Of a DNA stretch of 64,000 nt, positions 8,928 to 18,991 are shown in pieces. The stretch's first letter is position 1. Each line of letters starts with the position of its first letter. The stretch is from an uncultured Clostridia bacterium (lineage in GTDB: Bacteria > Bacillota > Clostridia > TANB77 > CAG-508), in NCBI GenBank assembly GCA_934177725.1, contig CAKPPO010000001.1, positions 85,898 through 149,897 of the forward strand, in the 5' to 3' direction. Both the position numbers and the translations under genes were made by a program. Below the pieces are notes generated by a model. That model did not search any database, was not told the DNA's origin, and worked only from the letters and a program-made list of their open reading frames with translations.

Positions 8928-9944
8928 ATGGAGTTAGAAGAAAACAAATTAACTTGTCCAGAATTACAAGATACAACAGAAGAGCGAATGGAAAACACAT
9001 TAAGACCTCAAAAATTAAAGGACTACATTGGACAAGATAAAGTAAAAGAGAATATGAAAATATATATAGAGGCTGCCAAAAAAAGAGGTGAGCCTCTTGA
9101 TCATGTTTTATTATATGGCCCTCCTGGACTTGGAAAAACTACACTTGCAAATATTATTTCAAATGAAATGAATTCAAATATAAAAATAACATCAGGACCT
9201 GCTATAGAAAAACCAGGAGATTTAGCAGCAATTTTAACAGGACTAAATGAATTTGATGTTTTATTTATAGATGAAATACATCGTTTAAACAAATCTGTAG
9301 AAGAAATATTATATCCGGCATTGGAAGATTACACATTAGATATAATTATAGGCAAAGGATCAGAAGCAAAATCTATAAGAATTGATTTACCAAAGTTTAC
9401 TTTAATAGGAGCAACAACAAGAGCAGGTTCTCTTACAACACCTTTAAGAGATAGATTTGGTATAATACATAGATTAGAATTATATAGTGTAGAGAATTTA
9501 AGCAAAATAGTAAAACGTTCAGCTAAAATATTAAATATAGAAATAGATGATACATCTTGCATAGAAATTGCAAGACGTTCTCGTGGAACACCAAGAATTG
9601 CAAATAGATTATTAAAAAGAGTAAGAGATTATGCATTAGTAGTTGGAAATGGTTATATAGACCTAAAAATCACGAAATTAGCATTAAATGGGTTAGAAAT
9701 AGATGAGCTAGGGCTTGATGAAATAGATAGAAAGCTACTAGAAACTATGATTTTAACATATAAGGGAAGACCTGTAGGAATAGATACTTTAGCCACAACA
9801 ATAGGTGAAGAAATAGAAACTGTAGAAGATGTATATGAACCATATTTAATTCAAATAGGGTTTATAGCAAGAACACCAAGAGGTAGAATACCATTAAAAC
9901 AAGCATATGAACATATGGGATATTTATATGAAGAAGATAAATAG
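8928..9944 (+). CDS. ruvB: Holliday junction branch migration ATPase RuvB
   Basis: A 338-residue AAA+ motor that drives branch migration of Holliday junctions with RuvA. It shows RPQKLKDYIGQDKVKENM, Walker A GPPGLGKTT, Walker B FIDEIHRL, sensor GATTRAG, the arginine-finger region LRDRFGI, and the C-terminal winged helix ending in IARTPRGRIPLKQAYEHMGY. The length is standard. It is unusual in standing only 13 nt behind a glycosyltransferase and 9 nt ahead of a DUF2142-like membrane gene, with no ruvA or ruvC in view. It probably shares their transcript. Confidence 0.97.
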   Translation: MELEENKLTCPELQDTTEERMENTLRPQKLKDYIGQDKVKENMKIYIEAAKKRGEPLDHVLLYGPPGLGKTTLANIISNEMNSNIKITSGPAIEKPGDLAAILTGLNEFDVLFIDEIHRLNKSVEEILYPALEDYTLDIIIGKGSEAKSIRIDLPKFTLIGATTRAGSLTTPLRDRFGIIHRLELYSVENLSKIVKRSAKILNIEIDDTSCIEIARRSRGTPRIANRLLKRVRDYALVVGNGYIDLKITKLALNGLEIDELGLDEIDRKLLETMILTYKGRPVGIDTLATTIGEEIETVEDVYEPYLIQIGFIARTPRGRIPLKQAYEHMGYLYEEDK

Positions 9945-9953
9945 GAGATTTAG

Positions 9954-11429
9954 ATGAAAATAGTAAAGAATAATGATAAAGCAAAACAAATAATAATTAT
10001 ATGTATTTCTGCAATATTAATGCTTTTATATTTTAATTATAGAGTGGAAATTAGTGGTTTTGAATTATATGAAAAATTGATTGTTAATATAATTATTGTT
10101 GTACTAATATTAATTTTGATATGTTTATATACATATATAAATAATAGTAAATTAAAAGTAGAAAAAATCTTTTTAGTAGTTGCAATATCATTTTGTACAT
10201 TACTTTGTATAGCGATGCCTATAACAAAAGGACATGATGAATCTATTCATGGTTTTAGAATTTATGAATATGCAAATGGAAAAATAGTAAGCGACGGAAA
10301 AAATGTAAATTTACAATTAGGAGTAATAGAGGCGCTAAAAGATAAACCTTTATATACAAGTCTTTTTGAACAGCCAAAAGATAATTATAATGTGAATACA
10401 GAAAAAGTTAATATGGAAAGTAGAATAGCATCTTATTCTCCTATAACATATTTACCTCAATTAATAGGAATACAGATAGGAAAGATATTTACTAATAATG
10501 CATTAATACAATTATATTTTGCAAGAATATTAAATATGATTGCATGTATAACTATGCTTTATTATGCAGTTAAACTTATTCCTTTTGGGAAAAATGTTAT
10601 TTTTTTAATATCTTTAATACCAATTTCAATAGAAGGATATGTAACTTTGTCAGCAGATGGCATTGCAATAGCAACAGCAATTTTATTTATTAGTTTTGTT
10701 TTGTATTTAGCATATGGAATAAAAGAAAAAGTATCTAACAAACAAATGGTAATATTATTATTAATATCTATAGTATTAGCTATTAGCAAAACTATATATT
10801 TCCCTATGATATTATTCGTTTTTATTATACCTAAAGAAAAATTTGAAAATAATAGATATTTTTGGTTATGTTCTATCTTTTTATTAGCAAGTTTTGCTGA
10901 TTTTGTATGGTATTTGAATGGAACCAAAACAAATGTAGGGGGACAAAATCAAAGCGCTATTGAATATATAATACAAAATCCAATCCAATATATGGGAAAA
11001 GTACTATATACAATAGCAAGCAGAGGATATATATATTTAGAAGAAATATTTGGTGGATATTTAGAATGGAATGAAAATGTAAAAATATATGTGTTTCCGA
11101 TTATATTATTAATAACAACTATACTGCTTATAACAAAAGGAGAAAAAGAGAGCTTTAAATTTAAAAGCTGTCAAAAAGTTTTATGTTTATTTATAGTAGT
11201 ATCTATAATAGTATTAATTTTTACTTCAATGTTTTTAGGTTGGGCAAGATTAGAACTTGATTATATAGAGGGAATACAAGGAAGATATCTGTTACCAATA
11301 TTACCGCTAATATTGCTATTGTTTAGTAGAAGATTTTTAGATGATGAAAAAACAACAAAAAATATAGTGTTATTAATATTAATAATGCAGATATTTGTAA
11401 TTACTAATATTGCTATGTTTCATATATAA
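9954..11429 (+). CDS. DUF2142-like polytopic membrane protein
   Basis: A 491-residue protein with about ten or more membrane segments. After the second or third helix it carries KGHDESIHGFRIYEYANGK, and later SYSPITYLPQLIGIQIGK and ISIEGYVTLSADGIAIA, the pattern of DUF2142 proteins. These are GT-C-related and found in surface polysaccharide loci. The aspartate-glutamate-histidine loop would face outside and is the likely catalytic or sugar-lipid site by analogy. It follows ruvB by 9 nt and precedes another GT-C-like gene by 24 nt. The substrate is unknown. Confidence 0.7.
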   Translation: MKIVKNNDKAKQIIIICISAILMLLYFNYRVEISGFELYEKLIVNIIIVVLILILICLYTYINNSKLKVEKIFLVVAISFCTLLCIAMPITKGHDESIHGFRIYEYANGKIVSDGKNVNLQLGVIEALKDKPLYTSLFEQPKDNYNVNTEKVNMESRIASYSPITYLPQLIGIQIGKIFTNNALIQLYFARILNMIACITMLYYAVKLIPFGKNVIFLISLIPISIEGYVTLSADGIAIATAILFISFVLYLAYGIKEKVSNKQMVILLLISIVLAISKTIYFPMILFVFIIPKEKFENNRYFWLCSIFLLASFADFVWYLNGTKTNVGGQNQSAIEYIIQNPIQYMGKVLYTIASRGYIYLEEIFGGYLEWNENVKIYVFPIILLITTILLITKGEKESFKFKSCQKVLCLFIVVSIIVLIFTSMFLGWARLELDYIEGIQGRYLLPILPLILLLFSRRFLDDEKTTKNIVLLILIMQIFVITNIAMFHI

Positions 11430-11453
11430 AAATATAAAAAGGTAAAAGAGAGA

Positions 11454-12914
11454 ATGAGTATAAGAAAAATTTTTAATAAAGAGAGTATAATAAAAATAAT
11501 ATACTTTTTTACAAGTGTGTTATTAACTATTCCATCTATAATTTATTTGATAAAAAATAGAACAATATATAATTTTGTGTATGTATTTTCATATATGTAT
11601 AGAAGTGCTACAGGAGAATATGAACATTATATTAACGCAATTATCTATGTGATTCTATTTTCAATATTATTTCTATTATATTTTAAAATTTTAAAGAATA
11701 TTAGTAAGATATTTAAAACTAACAAGAGAATGTTTATATTTATAATAATTATAGGTGTGTTATTCGCAATAATAATTCCAACAACAAGTTTAGATGTATT
11801 CTCATATATAGGGAATGGATGGGTAGATTCACACTACAATGAAAATCCATATTATACATCAGTGCAAAATGTATGGGATAAAAATGGACCAGATGAAATG
11901 CTAGGAAAAGTAGCAAGATGCTGGAGGACAGAACCTGTTGTATATGGACCTACATGGAGTATTATTTGTAAAGCATTAACTTCTTTATCATTTGGAAATA
12001 TAACAGCTTCATTATATATATTTAAACTAGCATCTTTAATTATATTTTTAACAAGTACATATTTAATATATAAGATAACAAACAAAAAAATATTTGTGGC
12101 TATGTTTGCTTTAAATCCATTTATACTATTTGAATTTTTAAGCAATGTTCATAATGATATTTTTCTAGTATTTTTTATACTACTTGGAATTTACTTTATA
12201 AAAAACAGAAAAAATATATTTTTATCAGTTGCATGTATTGCAATTGCAACAGGTATTAAATATTTAAGCATTTTATTATTACCATTTATATTAATATATG
12301 CATTAAAAGAAGAAAAAACAAAAAATAAAATAATTAAAACTTTATTATACGTGTTAGAATTTGTTATAATTATATGTGCTTTCTATTTACTATATATAAA
12401 AGATTTTAGAGTATTATCAGGTATTTTTGTGCAACAAAATAAATACGGAAGGTCAATATTTTTAGTAATATATTATTTATTAAATGGAGATGAGAAAGCA
12501 TTAGACTTAATAAAAATATTAAGTCTAGCAATATTTGCCTTTTCGTATATTGCAATATTATTCAAATTATTTTTTGCTAAAGATAGCAATAATATTAAAT
12601 TCAGCCAATTAATGAAAACATATCAAATGTTCTTATTAATATTTACATTTGTATTAATTACAAATTTCAATCCATGGTATGTAATATGGCTATTTCCAAC
12701 ATTATTCTATCAAAAAGCTAAAAATATTAGATATACATTATATTTATCAATGGGTGTAATATATTCTTACACTATTACATATGCAACAAAAATAGATGAC
12801 GAATCAGTTGGAATACCATATTTTCTAGTTATGGTAATTACAATTTTAATATTAGAACTAATAAGACAAACAAAGATAAAATTTAAAGATGTAAAAAGAA
12901 AAGAATTAAGATAA
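11454..12914 (+). CDS. GT-C superfamily membrane glycosyltransferase (GT87/mannosyltransferase-like)
   Basis: A 486-residue integral membrane protein with about twelve segments. The first large outer loop has TSLDVFSYIGNGW, NPYY and EPVVYGPTW. Later helices contain LNPFILFEFLSNVHNDI, IATGIKYLSILLLP and NFNPWYVIWLFP, all typical of bacterial polyprenyl-phosphate-sugar transferases related to GT87. The first-loop aspartate is the expected catalytic residue. It closes the operon of two GT2 enzymes and GT-C-like proteins. The sugar and acceptor cannot be inferred. Confidence 0.75.
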   Translation: MSIRKIFNKESIIKIIYFFTSVLLTIPSIIYLIKNRTIYNFVYVFSYMYRSATGEYEHYINAIIYVILFSILFLLYFKILKNISKIFKTNKRMFIFIIIIGVLFAIIIPTTSLDVFSYIGNGWVDSHYNENPYYTSVQNVWDKNGPDEMLGKVARCWRTEPVVYGPTWSIICKALTSLSFGNITASLYIFKLASLIIFLTSTYLIYKITNKKIFVAMFALNPFILFEFLSNVHNDIFLVFFILLGIYFIKNRKNIFLSVACIAIATGIKYLSILLLPFILIYALKEEKTKNKIIKTLLYVLEFVIIICAFYLLYIKDFRVLSGIFVQQNKYGRSIFLVIYYLLNGDEKALDLIKILSLAIFAFSYIAILFKLFFAKDSNNIKFSQLMKTYQMFLLIFTFVLITNFNPWYVIWLFPTLFYQKAKNIRYTLYLSMGVIYSYTITYATKIDDESVGIPYFLVMVITILILELIRQTKIKFKDVKRKELR

Positions 12915-12994
12915 TAGAAAGAGAATACTCTAAAGAACTATATAATTTTTACAACTATATGAACTTTAAAAACGAGAAAGGAATAGAATTTAAA

Positions 12995-13555
12995 ATGAAG
13001 TTATTACTACATACATGCTGTGCACCTTGTAGCGTATATTGCATAGATACATTGAGAAATGAAGGAATAGAACCAACAATATTTTGGTACAATCCAAATA
13101 TACATCCATATATGGAATATAAGGCAAGAAGAGATTGTTTAAAAGAATATACTAAATCTATAAATGTACAAGCCATATTCGAAGAAGAATATGGCTTAGA
13201 TGAGTTTTGCAAAAATGTAGTCGGAGATTTAAAAAATAGGTGTACAAACTATTGTTATCCAGTAAGATTAAGAAAAACATTTGAATATGCAAAAGAACAT
13301 GGTTATGATGCAGTATCTACAACATTACTTTATAGCATATATCAAAAACATGATTTTATAAAAGAATATATGGAGAGTTTAAGCAAAGAATTTGGGATAG
13401 AATTTTTATATCGAGATTTTAGAATTGGTTTCTGGGAAGGACACCAAAAGGCTCATGATTTAGGTCTTTATATGCAAAAGTATTGTGGATGTGTATTTTC
13501 AGAAGAAGATAGATATAGTAAACAAATAAAAAAAGATGTTGAATTAATAAAATAA
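12995..13555 (+). CDS. queH: Epoxyqueuosine reductase QueH
   Basis: About 186 residues. QueH reduces epoxyqueuosine to queuosine in the tRNA wobble position and needs a metal/Fe-S site built from conserved cysteines. Visible are the N-terminal LLLHTCCAPCSVYC, NPNIHPYMEYKAR, CTNYCYPVRL and the C-terminal KYCGCVFSEEDRY, the full cysteine set of the family. The chosen start, ATG 12995, puts the CC motif at its usual place near residue 8 and follows GAAAGGAA. An ATG at 12959 would add 12 charged residues not typical of QueH. No other queuosine genes are nearby. Confidence 0.92.
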   Translation: MKLLLHTCCAPCSVYCIDTLRNEGIEPTIFWYNPNIHPYMEYKARRDCLKEYTKSINVQAIFEEEYGLDEFCKNVVGDLKNRCTNYCYPVRLRKTFEYAKEHGYDAVSTTLLYSIYQKHDFIKEYMESLSKEFGIEFLYRDFRIGFWEGHQKAHDLGLYMQKYCGCVFSEEDRYSKQIKKDVELIK

Positions 13556-13597
13556 TAAAATGGAATATTCTGTAAATAGAACAACCGGTCAAATTTA

Positions 13598-13626
13598 TTG
13601 TTTTTGACTTAAAATTTTTATATAAT
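13598..13626 (+). promoter_or_regulatory. Putative promoter of the acyl-CoA synthetase gene
   Basis: TTGTTT at 13598-13603, a 17-nt spacer and a perfect TATAAT at 13621-13626, 33 nt before the ATG. Confidence 0.5.
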
Positions 13627-13658
13627 TTGCGTATAAAAATGATAGGAGGAATTTCAAA

Positions 13659-15449
13659 ATGAAATTTAATAACGAACTTCATAAAATACATGAAATAAAC
13701 AATTTTAGAGAAATGATAGATTATACAGTAGAACATTATCCAGATAATATAGCATACAAATTTAAAAAGAATTTCAAAAAAGAAAATGAGTGCTTAGTAG
13801 AAAAAACATATAAAGAAATAAAAGAAGAAATAGTAGCTTTCTCAACAGCTTTATTAAATATGGGATTAGAAAATAAAAAAATAGCTGTTATAGGAAACAA
13901 CAGATATGAATGGTGTGTAACATATTTAGCTGCAACAACAGGAAATATGGTAATAGTACCATTAGATAAAGCACTTCCAGAGGGAGAAGTAGAAAATTTA
14001 ATAAAAATAAGTAAAGCAGATGCAGTAGTATATGAAAATAAATTTGCAGAAGTATTTAATAAAATTAGAGAAGAAAATACTAGCAATTTAACAACATATA
14101 TAAATATGGATTTAGAAAAACAAAAAGATGGAGTACTATCATTCCAGGAATTAGTAAATGAAGGAAAAGAACTAATAAAAAATGGTAATGATAGTTATAA
14201 TAAAATAAAAATAGATAATGAAAAAATGAGTGCATTATTATTTACTTCTGGAACTACATCTCAAGCAAAAGGTGTAATGCTTTCACAAAAAAACATATGC
14301 TCAAATGTAACAGCTATGGCTAAAATGTCAAAAATGTATTCAGATGATGTAATATTATCATTTTTACCATTACATCACACTTTTGAATGTACAATCACAT
14401 TTTTATATGGATTTTATAGTGGTGTAACAGTAGCATTCTGCGATGGACTAAAATATATAGCTAAAAACTTAGAAGAATATAAAGTTAGTGTAATAGTAGC
14501 AGTTCCTTTAGTTTTAGAAACTATGTACAAAAAAATAGAAACAGGAATTGAAAAACAAGGAAAAACTAAACTTGTAAATACAATGGGAAAATTCTCAAAT
14601 TTCTTATATAAATATTTACATATAGATATTAGAAGAAAATTATTCAAATCAGTTATAGATCAATTAGGTGGAAAAGTTCGTATATTATACTTTGGTGCTG
14701 CAGCAATGAATAAACATGCAATAGATGGATATAACACATTTGGAATAGCATCAGTTCAAGGTTATGGATTAACAGAAACATCACCATTAATTGCAGCAGA
14801 AACAGATAAACAAAAAAGACCAGGAAGTGTTGGAAGAAATCCATACAATGTTCAAATAAAATTAATAGATGAAGACGGAAATGAAATAACAAACACAAAT
14901 GCACTAGATACTGAAAAAGAAAATACAGAAACAAAAGTCGGAGAAATAGTTGCAAAAGGTCCAAACGTTATGCTTGGATATTATGAAAATGAAAAAGCAA
15001 CAAATGAAGTATTACAAGATGGATGGTTTAAAACAGGCGATTTAGGTTACTTCGATAAAGATGGTTTCTTATATATTACAGGAAGAAAAAAAGAAGTTAT
15101 AGTACTAAAAAATGGAGAAAATGTTTATCCATCAGATATTGAATTTTTAGTAAATAGATTACCATATGTACAAGAAAGCATTTTATTCCCAAGAGAAAAT
15201 TCTAAAAATGAACTTGCACTTGGAATAAAAATAGTATACGATGAAGAAACAATAAAAGAAAAATTTGGAAAAAAGACAGAAAAAGAATATGAAGAAGCAG
15301 TATGGGAAGATATTAAAGAAATAAATAAAAACTTATCAGTATTCAAAAGAATAAAAGAACTTATATTAACAAAAGAACCACTAGAAAAAACAACAACACA
15401 AAAAATAAAAAGATTTAAAGAATTAGACAAAATCTTAAATAATAAATAA
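13659..15449 (+). CDS. Long-chain acyl-CoA synthetase (AMP-forming)
   Basis: A 596-residue member of the ANL adenylate-forming family that activates fatty acids to acyl-CoA through an acyl-adenylate. The P-loop-like LLFTSGTTSQAKGVMLSQKN is near residue 195, YGLTETSP near 370, and GWFKTGDLGYFDKDGFLYI followed by GRKKEVIVLKNGENVYPSDIE carries the hinge aspartate and lysine region. The catalytic lysine is near the C-terminus in KTTTQKIKR. It resembles FadD/FAA1-type enzymes, and the length fits. It has its own promoter and a strong terminator, so it is monocistronic. Chain length preference is not readable. Confidence 0.88.
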   Translation: MKFNNELHKIHEINNFREMIDYTVEHYPDNIAYKFKKNFKKENECLVEKTYKEIKEEIVAFSTALLNMGLENKKIAVIGNNRYEWCVTYLAATTGNMVIVPLDKALPEGEVENLIKISKADAVVYENKFAEVFNKIREENTSNLTTYINMDLEKQKDGVLSFQELVNEGKELIKNGNDSYNKIKIDNEKMSALLFTSGTTSQAKGVMLSQKNICSNVTAMAKMSKMYSDDVILSFLPLHHTFECTITFLYGFYSGVTVAFCDGLKYIAKNLEEYKVSVIVAVPLVLETMYKKIETGIEKQGKTKLVNTMGKFSNFLYKYLHIDIRRKLFKSVIDQLGGKVRILYFGAAAMNKHAIDGYNTFGIASVQGYGLTETSPLIAAETDKQKRPGSVGRNPYNVQIKLIDEDGNEITNTNALDTEKENTETKVGEIVAKGPNVMLGYYENEKATNEVLQDGWFKTGDLGYFDKDGFLYITGRKKEVIVLKNGENVYPSDIEFLVNRLPYVQESILFPRENSKNELALGIKIVYDEETIKEKFGKKTEKEYEEAVWEDIKEINKNLSVFKRIKELILTKEPLEKTTTQKIKRFKELDKILNNK

Positions 15450-15455
15450 AAATTT

Positions 15456-15495
15456 AAAAATGAAAATATAAGAGGCTTTATATTTTCATTTTTTT
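15456..15495. terminator. Terminator after the acyl-CoA synthetase gene
   Basis: A hairpin of about 15 bp (AAAATGAAAATATA paired with its complement across AGAGGCT) followed by a T run. Confidence 0.8.
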
Positions 15496-15600
15496 ATTTG
15501 TTTCTAAACATTATATTGCTTTTTAAATGTTTAAATAGTAAAATAAAGAAAATAATATAATTGAGTAACAAATATTAGTTATTTCTAAGGAGGAAAAACT

Positions 15601-18336
15601 TTGAGTAGACTAGTTGTAGTAGATGGAAATAGTATAATGAATCGAGCATTTTATGGTATTATGGGCTCTAAAATGCTAATGACGGAAGATGGAACTTATA
15701 CAAATGCAGTATATGGCTTTTTAGCAATTTTATTTAAAATAATAGAAGATTTAAATCCTGAATATTTATCAGTATCATTTGATTTAAAAGCTCCAACAGC
15801 AAGACATAAAATGTACGAAGGATATAAAGCAAACCGCCATGGTATGCCAGACGAGTTAGCTGTGCAAATGCCTATAATTAAAGATATTCTAAGAGATATG
15901 AACATTACAATTATAGAAAAAGAAGGCTATGAGGCAGATGATGTTTTAGGTACTCTTTCAAAAAGAGCAGAAAAAGAAGGAATAAATGTAACAATTCTTT
16001 CAGGAGATAGAGACACATTCCAATTAACTTCAGACAATATTTGTGTTAGAATTCCAAGAACAAAAATGGGAAAAACAGAAGTAGAAGATTTTGATAGAAA
16101 TAAAATAAAAGAAGTTTATGGATTAGAACCAATACAATTAATAGAAGTAAAAGGACTTCAAGGAGATGCATCAGACAATATTCCAGGGGTACCAGGAATA
16201 GGTGAAAAAACAGCTCTTTCTTTAATTCAAACTTATGGAACTATAGAAAATATATATGAAGAATTGGAAAATGGAAAAGCAGAAACAATAAAAGGCAAAA
16301 CTAGAGAGAAAATGATTGAAAATAAGGATTTGGCTTTCCTTTCAAAAACATTAGGAACAATAAATTTACAAGTTCCAATAGAAGAAAAGATAGAGGACCT
16401 AAAAGTAAAAGAGTGGAACAACGAAAAAGTATATGAAGATTTTAAATCACTTAGATTTAATAGGTATATAGAACGTTTTAATCTAAAAGAAAATGGAGCA
16501 AAATCAAATACAACAGAAAGCAAAGAAGAAAAAATTGAAGTAACAGAGCTTGAGATTAATTCAAAAGAATGTAGTGAGCTTCTAGAAGATATAAAACAAA
16601 ACAAAATGTTAATCTATTATTTTGATAAAAATGAGGACAAAACTTCAAAGAATATAATTAAAAAAAGCGTTAATGGAATAAGTATACTTTATAATGAGAA
16701 AGTATATTATATTACTATAAACAATAAAGAAGAACTTGAAAAACTTAAGGATATTTTTGAAGATGAAAATATACAAAAAATAGGCTATAAATTAGGGGAA
16801 GATTATGTGCTTTTAAGGGAAAACAATATAACAATGAAAAACATCTTCTTTGATATAGAAATTGCAGCTTATTTGTTAAGCCCAACAACTAATAAATATG
16901 AACTAAACAATTTAATAAATCAATATTTAGAATTAGATGTAGAAGAATACTTACAAAAAAATGGAATAGATACTAATTCAAATAAACAAATGAATTTATT
17001 TGAAACAAATACTTTGAAAGATGAACAAAAAGCAACTGTTCAAACAAATGCTTTTTACACATATAATATAGGAAAATTACAAGAAATATTGACTAAAGAA
17101 TTAGAAAAACACAATGAAATAAATTTATTCAAAAATATAGAAATGCCATTAGTAGAAGTATTAGCAAAAATGCAATACAATGGGATGTATTTAGATAAAG
17201 AAGAATTAATATCATTTGGAAATGAAATAAAGCAACAATTAGAAAAACTAACAAAGGAAATATATGAACTAGCAGGAGAAGAATTTAATATAAATTCAAC
17301 AATACAATTAGGAAATATTTTATTTGAAAAGCTTAAATTAACAAGCTCAAAAAAGACTAAAAAAGGCTATTCTACAGATGTAGATGCATTAGAAAAAATA
17401 AAAGATGAACATCCTATTGTAAATAAAATATTAGAATATAGAGGCCTTACAAAACTAAATTCTACATATGTAGAAGGAATGCTTCCATATATAAATGAAA
17501 ATACAAAACGTATACACTCATTCTTCCACCAAACGGTAACAGCAACAGGCAGAATTAGCAGTACAGAACCAAATTTACAAAATATACCTACAAGAATAGA
17601 ACTTGGAAAAAGATTAAGAAAAGTATTTAAACCAAGAGAAGGTTATGTTTTTATAGATGCAGACTATTCACAAATTGAATTAAGAGTATTAGCTCATATT
17701 TCACAAGATGAACATATGTTACAGGCATTCAAAGATGGAGAAGATATACACAAACAAGCAGCATCTAAAGTACTTAATATTCCAATAGAACAGGTTACAA
17801 AAGAACAACGTTCAAGTGCAAAAGCAGTTAACTTTGGAATAGTATATGGAATATCAGATTTCGGCCTAGCACAACAACTAGGAATTTCAAGAAAAAAAGC
17901 AAAAGAATATATTGAACAATACTTAGAAAAGTATAATGGTATAAATAAATTCATGGAAGAAGTAGTAGAAGAAGCCAAAGAAAAAGGCTATGTAGAGACT
18001 CTATTTAATAGAAGAAGATATATACCAGAACTAAAATCTAATAATTATATGGTTCGTGAATTTGGTAAAAGAGCAGCAATGAACACACCAATTCAAGGAA
18101 CTGCAGCAGATATAATGAAAATAGCTATGGTCAACTTAAATAAAAAACTAGAAGAAGCAAACATAGATACAAATATTATATTGCAAGTACATGATGAATT
18201 AATTCTAGAAGCAAAAATAGAATATAAAGAAAAGGCAAAAGAAATACTAAAAGAATGTATGGAAAATGCTGCTAAACTATCTGTACCATTAGTTGTAGAA
18301 GTTTCAGAAGCTACTAATTGGTATGATTGTAAATAA
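15601..18336 (+). CDS. polA: DNA polymerase I
   Basis: A 911-residue, three-part family A polymerase for Okazaki fragment processing and repair. Residues 1-290 are the 5'-3' nuclease (GLQGDASDNIPGVPGIGEKTA). The middle part (about 310-500) aligns in position with the proofreading domain, but I see no acidic DxE site at its start (MLIYYFDKNEDK), so proofreading is probably lost, as in Bacillus-type enzymes. The C-terminal polymerase has DADYSQIELRVLAHIS, KAVNFGIVYGISDFGLAQQL and LQVHDELILE. It starts at TTG 15601 behind AAGGAGG. The stop codon abuts a GGGAC palindrome. Confidence 0.97.
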   Translation: MSRLVVVDGNSIMNRAFYGIMGSKMLMTEDGTYTNAVYGFLAILFKIIEDLNPEYLSVSFDLKAPTARHKMYEGYKANRHGMPDELAVQMPIIKDILRDMNITIIEKEGYEADDVLGTLSKRAEKEGINVTILSGDRDTFQLTSDNICVRIPRTKMGKTEVEDFDRNKIKEVYGLEPIQLIEVKGLQGDASDNIPGVPGIGEKTALSLIQTYGTIENIYEELENGKAETIKGKTREKMIENKDLAFLSKTLGTINLQVPIEEKIEDLKVKEWNNEKVYEDFKSLRFNRYIERFNLKENGAKSNTTESKEEKIEVTELEINSKECSELLEDIKQNKMLIYYFDKNEDKTSKNIIKKSVNGISILYNEKVYYITINNKEELEKLKDIFEDENIQKIGYKLGEDYVLLRENNITMKNIFFDIEIAAYLLSPTTNKYELNNLINQYLELDVEEYLQKNGIDTNSNKQMNLFETNTLKDEQKATVQTNAFYTYNIGKLQEILTKELEKHNEINLFKNIEMPLVEVLAKMQYNGMYLDKEELISFGNEIKQQLEKLTKEIYELAGEEFNINSTIQLGNILFEKLKLTSSKKTKKGYSTDVDALEKIKDEHPIVNKILEYRGLTKLNSTYVEGMLPYINENTKRIHSFFHQTVTATGRISSTEPNLQNIPTRIELGKRLRKVFKPREGYVFIDADYSQIELRVLAHISQDEHMLQAFKDGEDIHKQAASKVLNIPIEQVTKEQRSSAKAVNFGIVYGISDFGLAQQLGISRKKAKEYIEQYLEKYNGINKFMEEVVEEAKEKGYVETLFNRRRYIPELKSNNYMVREFGKRAAMNTPIQGTAADIMKIAMVNLNKKLEEANIDTNIILQVHDELILEAKIEYKEKAKEILKECMENAAKLSVPLVVEVSEATNWYDCK

Positions 18337-18377
18337 TTCAAAGGACATTTGGGGACGGGTCACTTTTGTCCTTTGAA
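18337..18377. repeat. GGGAC-core palindrome A, directly behind polA
   Basis: Eleven-bp perfect arms (18337-18347 and 18367-18377) enclose the loop TTTGGGGACGGGTCACTTT. The left arm begins on the base after the polA stop. The same loop occurs at 33998 (plus strand) and near 63463 (minus strand), each time just after a stop codon. It lacks a long T run. Confidence 0.8.
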
Positions 18378-18400
18378 TAAAAAGTAAGGAGAGAAATAGT

Positions 18401-18973
18401 TTGACAAATTCAAAGAAAAAATGGTTAATAATATCACTTATTATAATAGTTCTTATTTTCTTTCTTTTTGGAGCTTTAAAAGTGCAAAATATAGTACTAA
18501 AGAAAATTTATGTAAAAGATTACGAAGAATATGTATATAAATATTCAGAAGAAAATAATATAGATCCATTTATGACATTTGCAATAATTAAAGTAGAAAG
18601 CAAATTTAATAGAAATATAAAATCTTCAAGTGGCGCGTTAGGTTTAATGCAACTTATGGAGTCTACAGCAGTAGAAATGGCAAATCAGTTAGGAGAAGAA
18701 GTTGTAGTAAAGGAATCTTTATATAATCCAGAAACAAATATAAAAATAGGAACTACTTATTTTGCAACTCTTTTAAAACACTATGAAGGAAATGAACAAC
18801 TTGCACTTGCGGCTTATAATGCTGGAATGGGAAATGTGGATAATTGGATTAAAGAAGGAACGCTGGAAAAAGATGGATCAAATATAGAGAATATTCCATA
18901 TAAAGAAACAAATAATTACGTAAGAAAAATAATAAGAGATTATAAAATTTATAAAAGCATATATGAAAAATAA
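18401..18973 (+). CDS. Membrane-anchored lytic transglycosylase (SLT domain)
   Basis: A 190-residue protein with one N-terminal membrane anchor (about residues 8-28) and an extracytoplasmic SLT domain that cleaves peptidoglycan glycan strands with 1,6-anhydro product formation. The catalytic glutamate is in IIKVESKFN (about residue 67). It is followed by SSSGALGLMQLM, NPETNIKIGTTYF and ALAAYNAGMGNVDNW, the standard motif series. It begins at TTG 18401 with AAGGAG 10 nt upstream. It sits between polA and galE, 18 nt before galE, and may share a transcript with it. Confidence 0.9.
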   Translation: MTNSKKKWLIISLIIIVLIFFLFGALKVQNIVLKKIYVKDYEEYVYKYSEENNIDPFMTFAIIKVESKFNRNIKSSSGALGLMQLMESTAVEMANQLGEEVVVKESLYNPETNIKIGTTYFATLLKHYEGNEQLALAAYNAGMGNVDNWIKEGTLEKDGSNIENIPYKETNNYVRKIIRDYKIYKSIYEK

Positions 18974-18991
18974 AAGAAAAGGGGTAATAAG

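Noticed and set aside
14653..14964. 103-residue minus-strand frame within the acyl-CoA synthetase gene
   Set aside because: Shadow frame of leucine- and phenylalanine-rich low complexity inside a well-supported gene.
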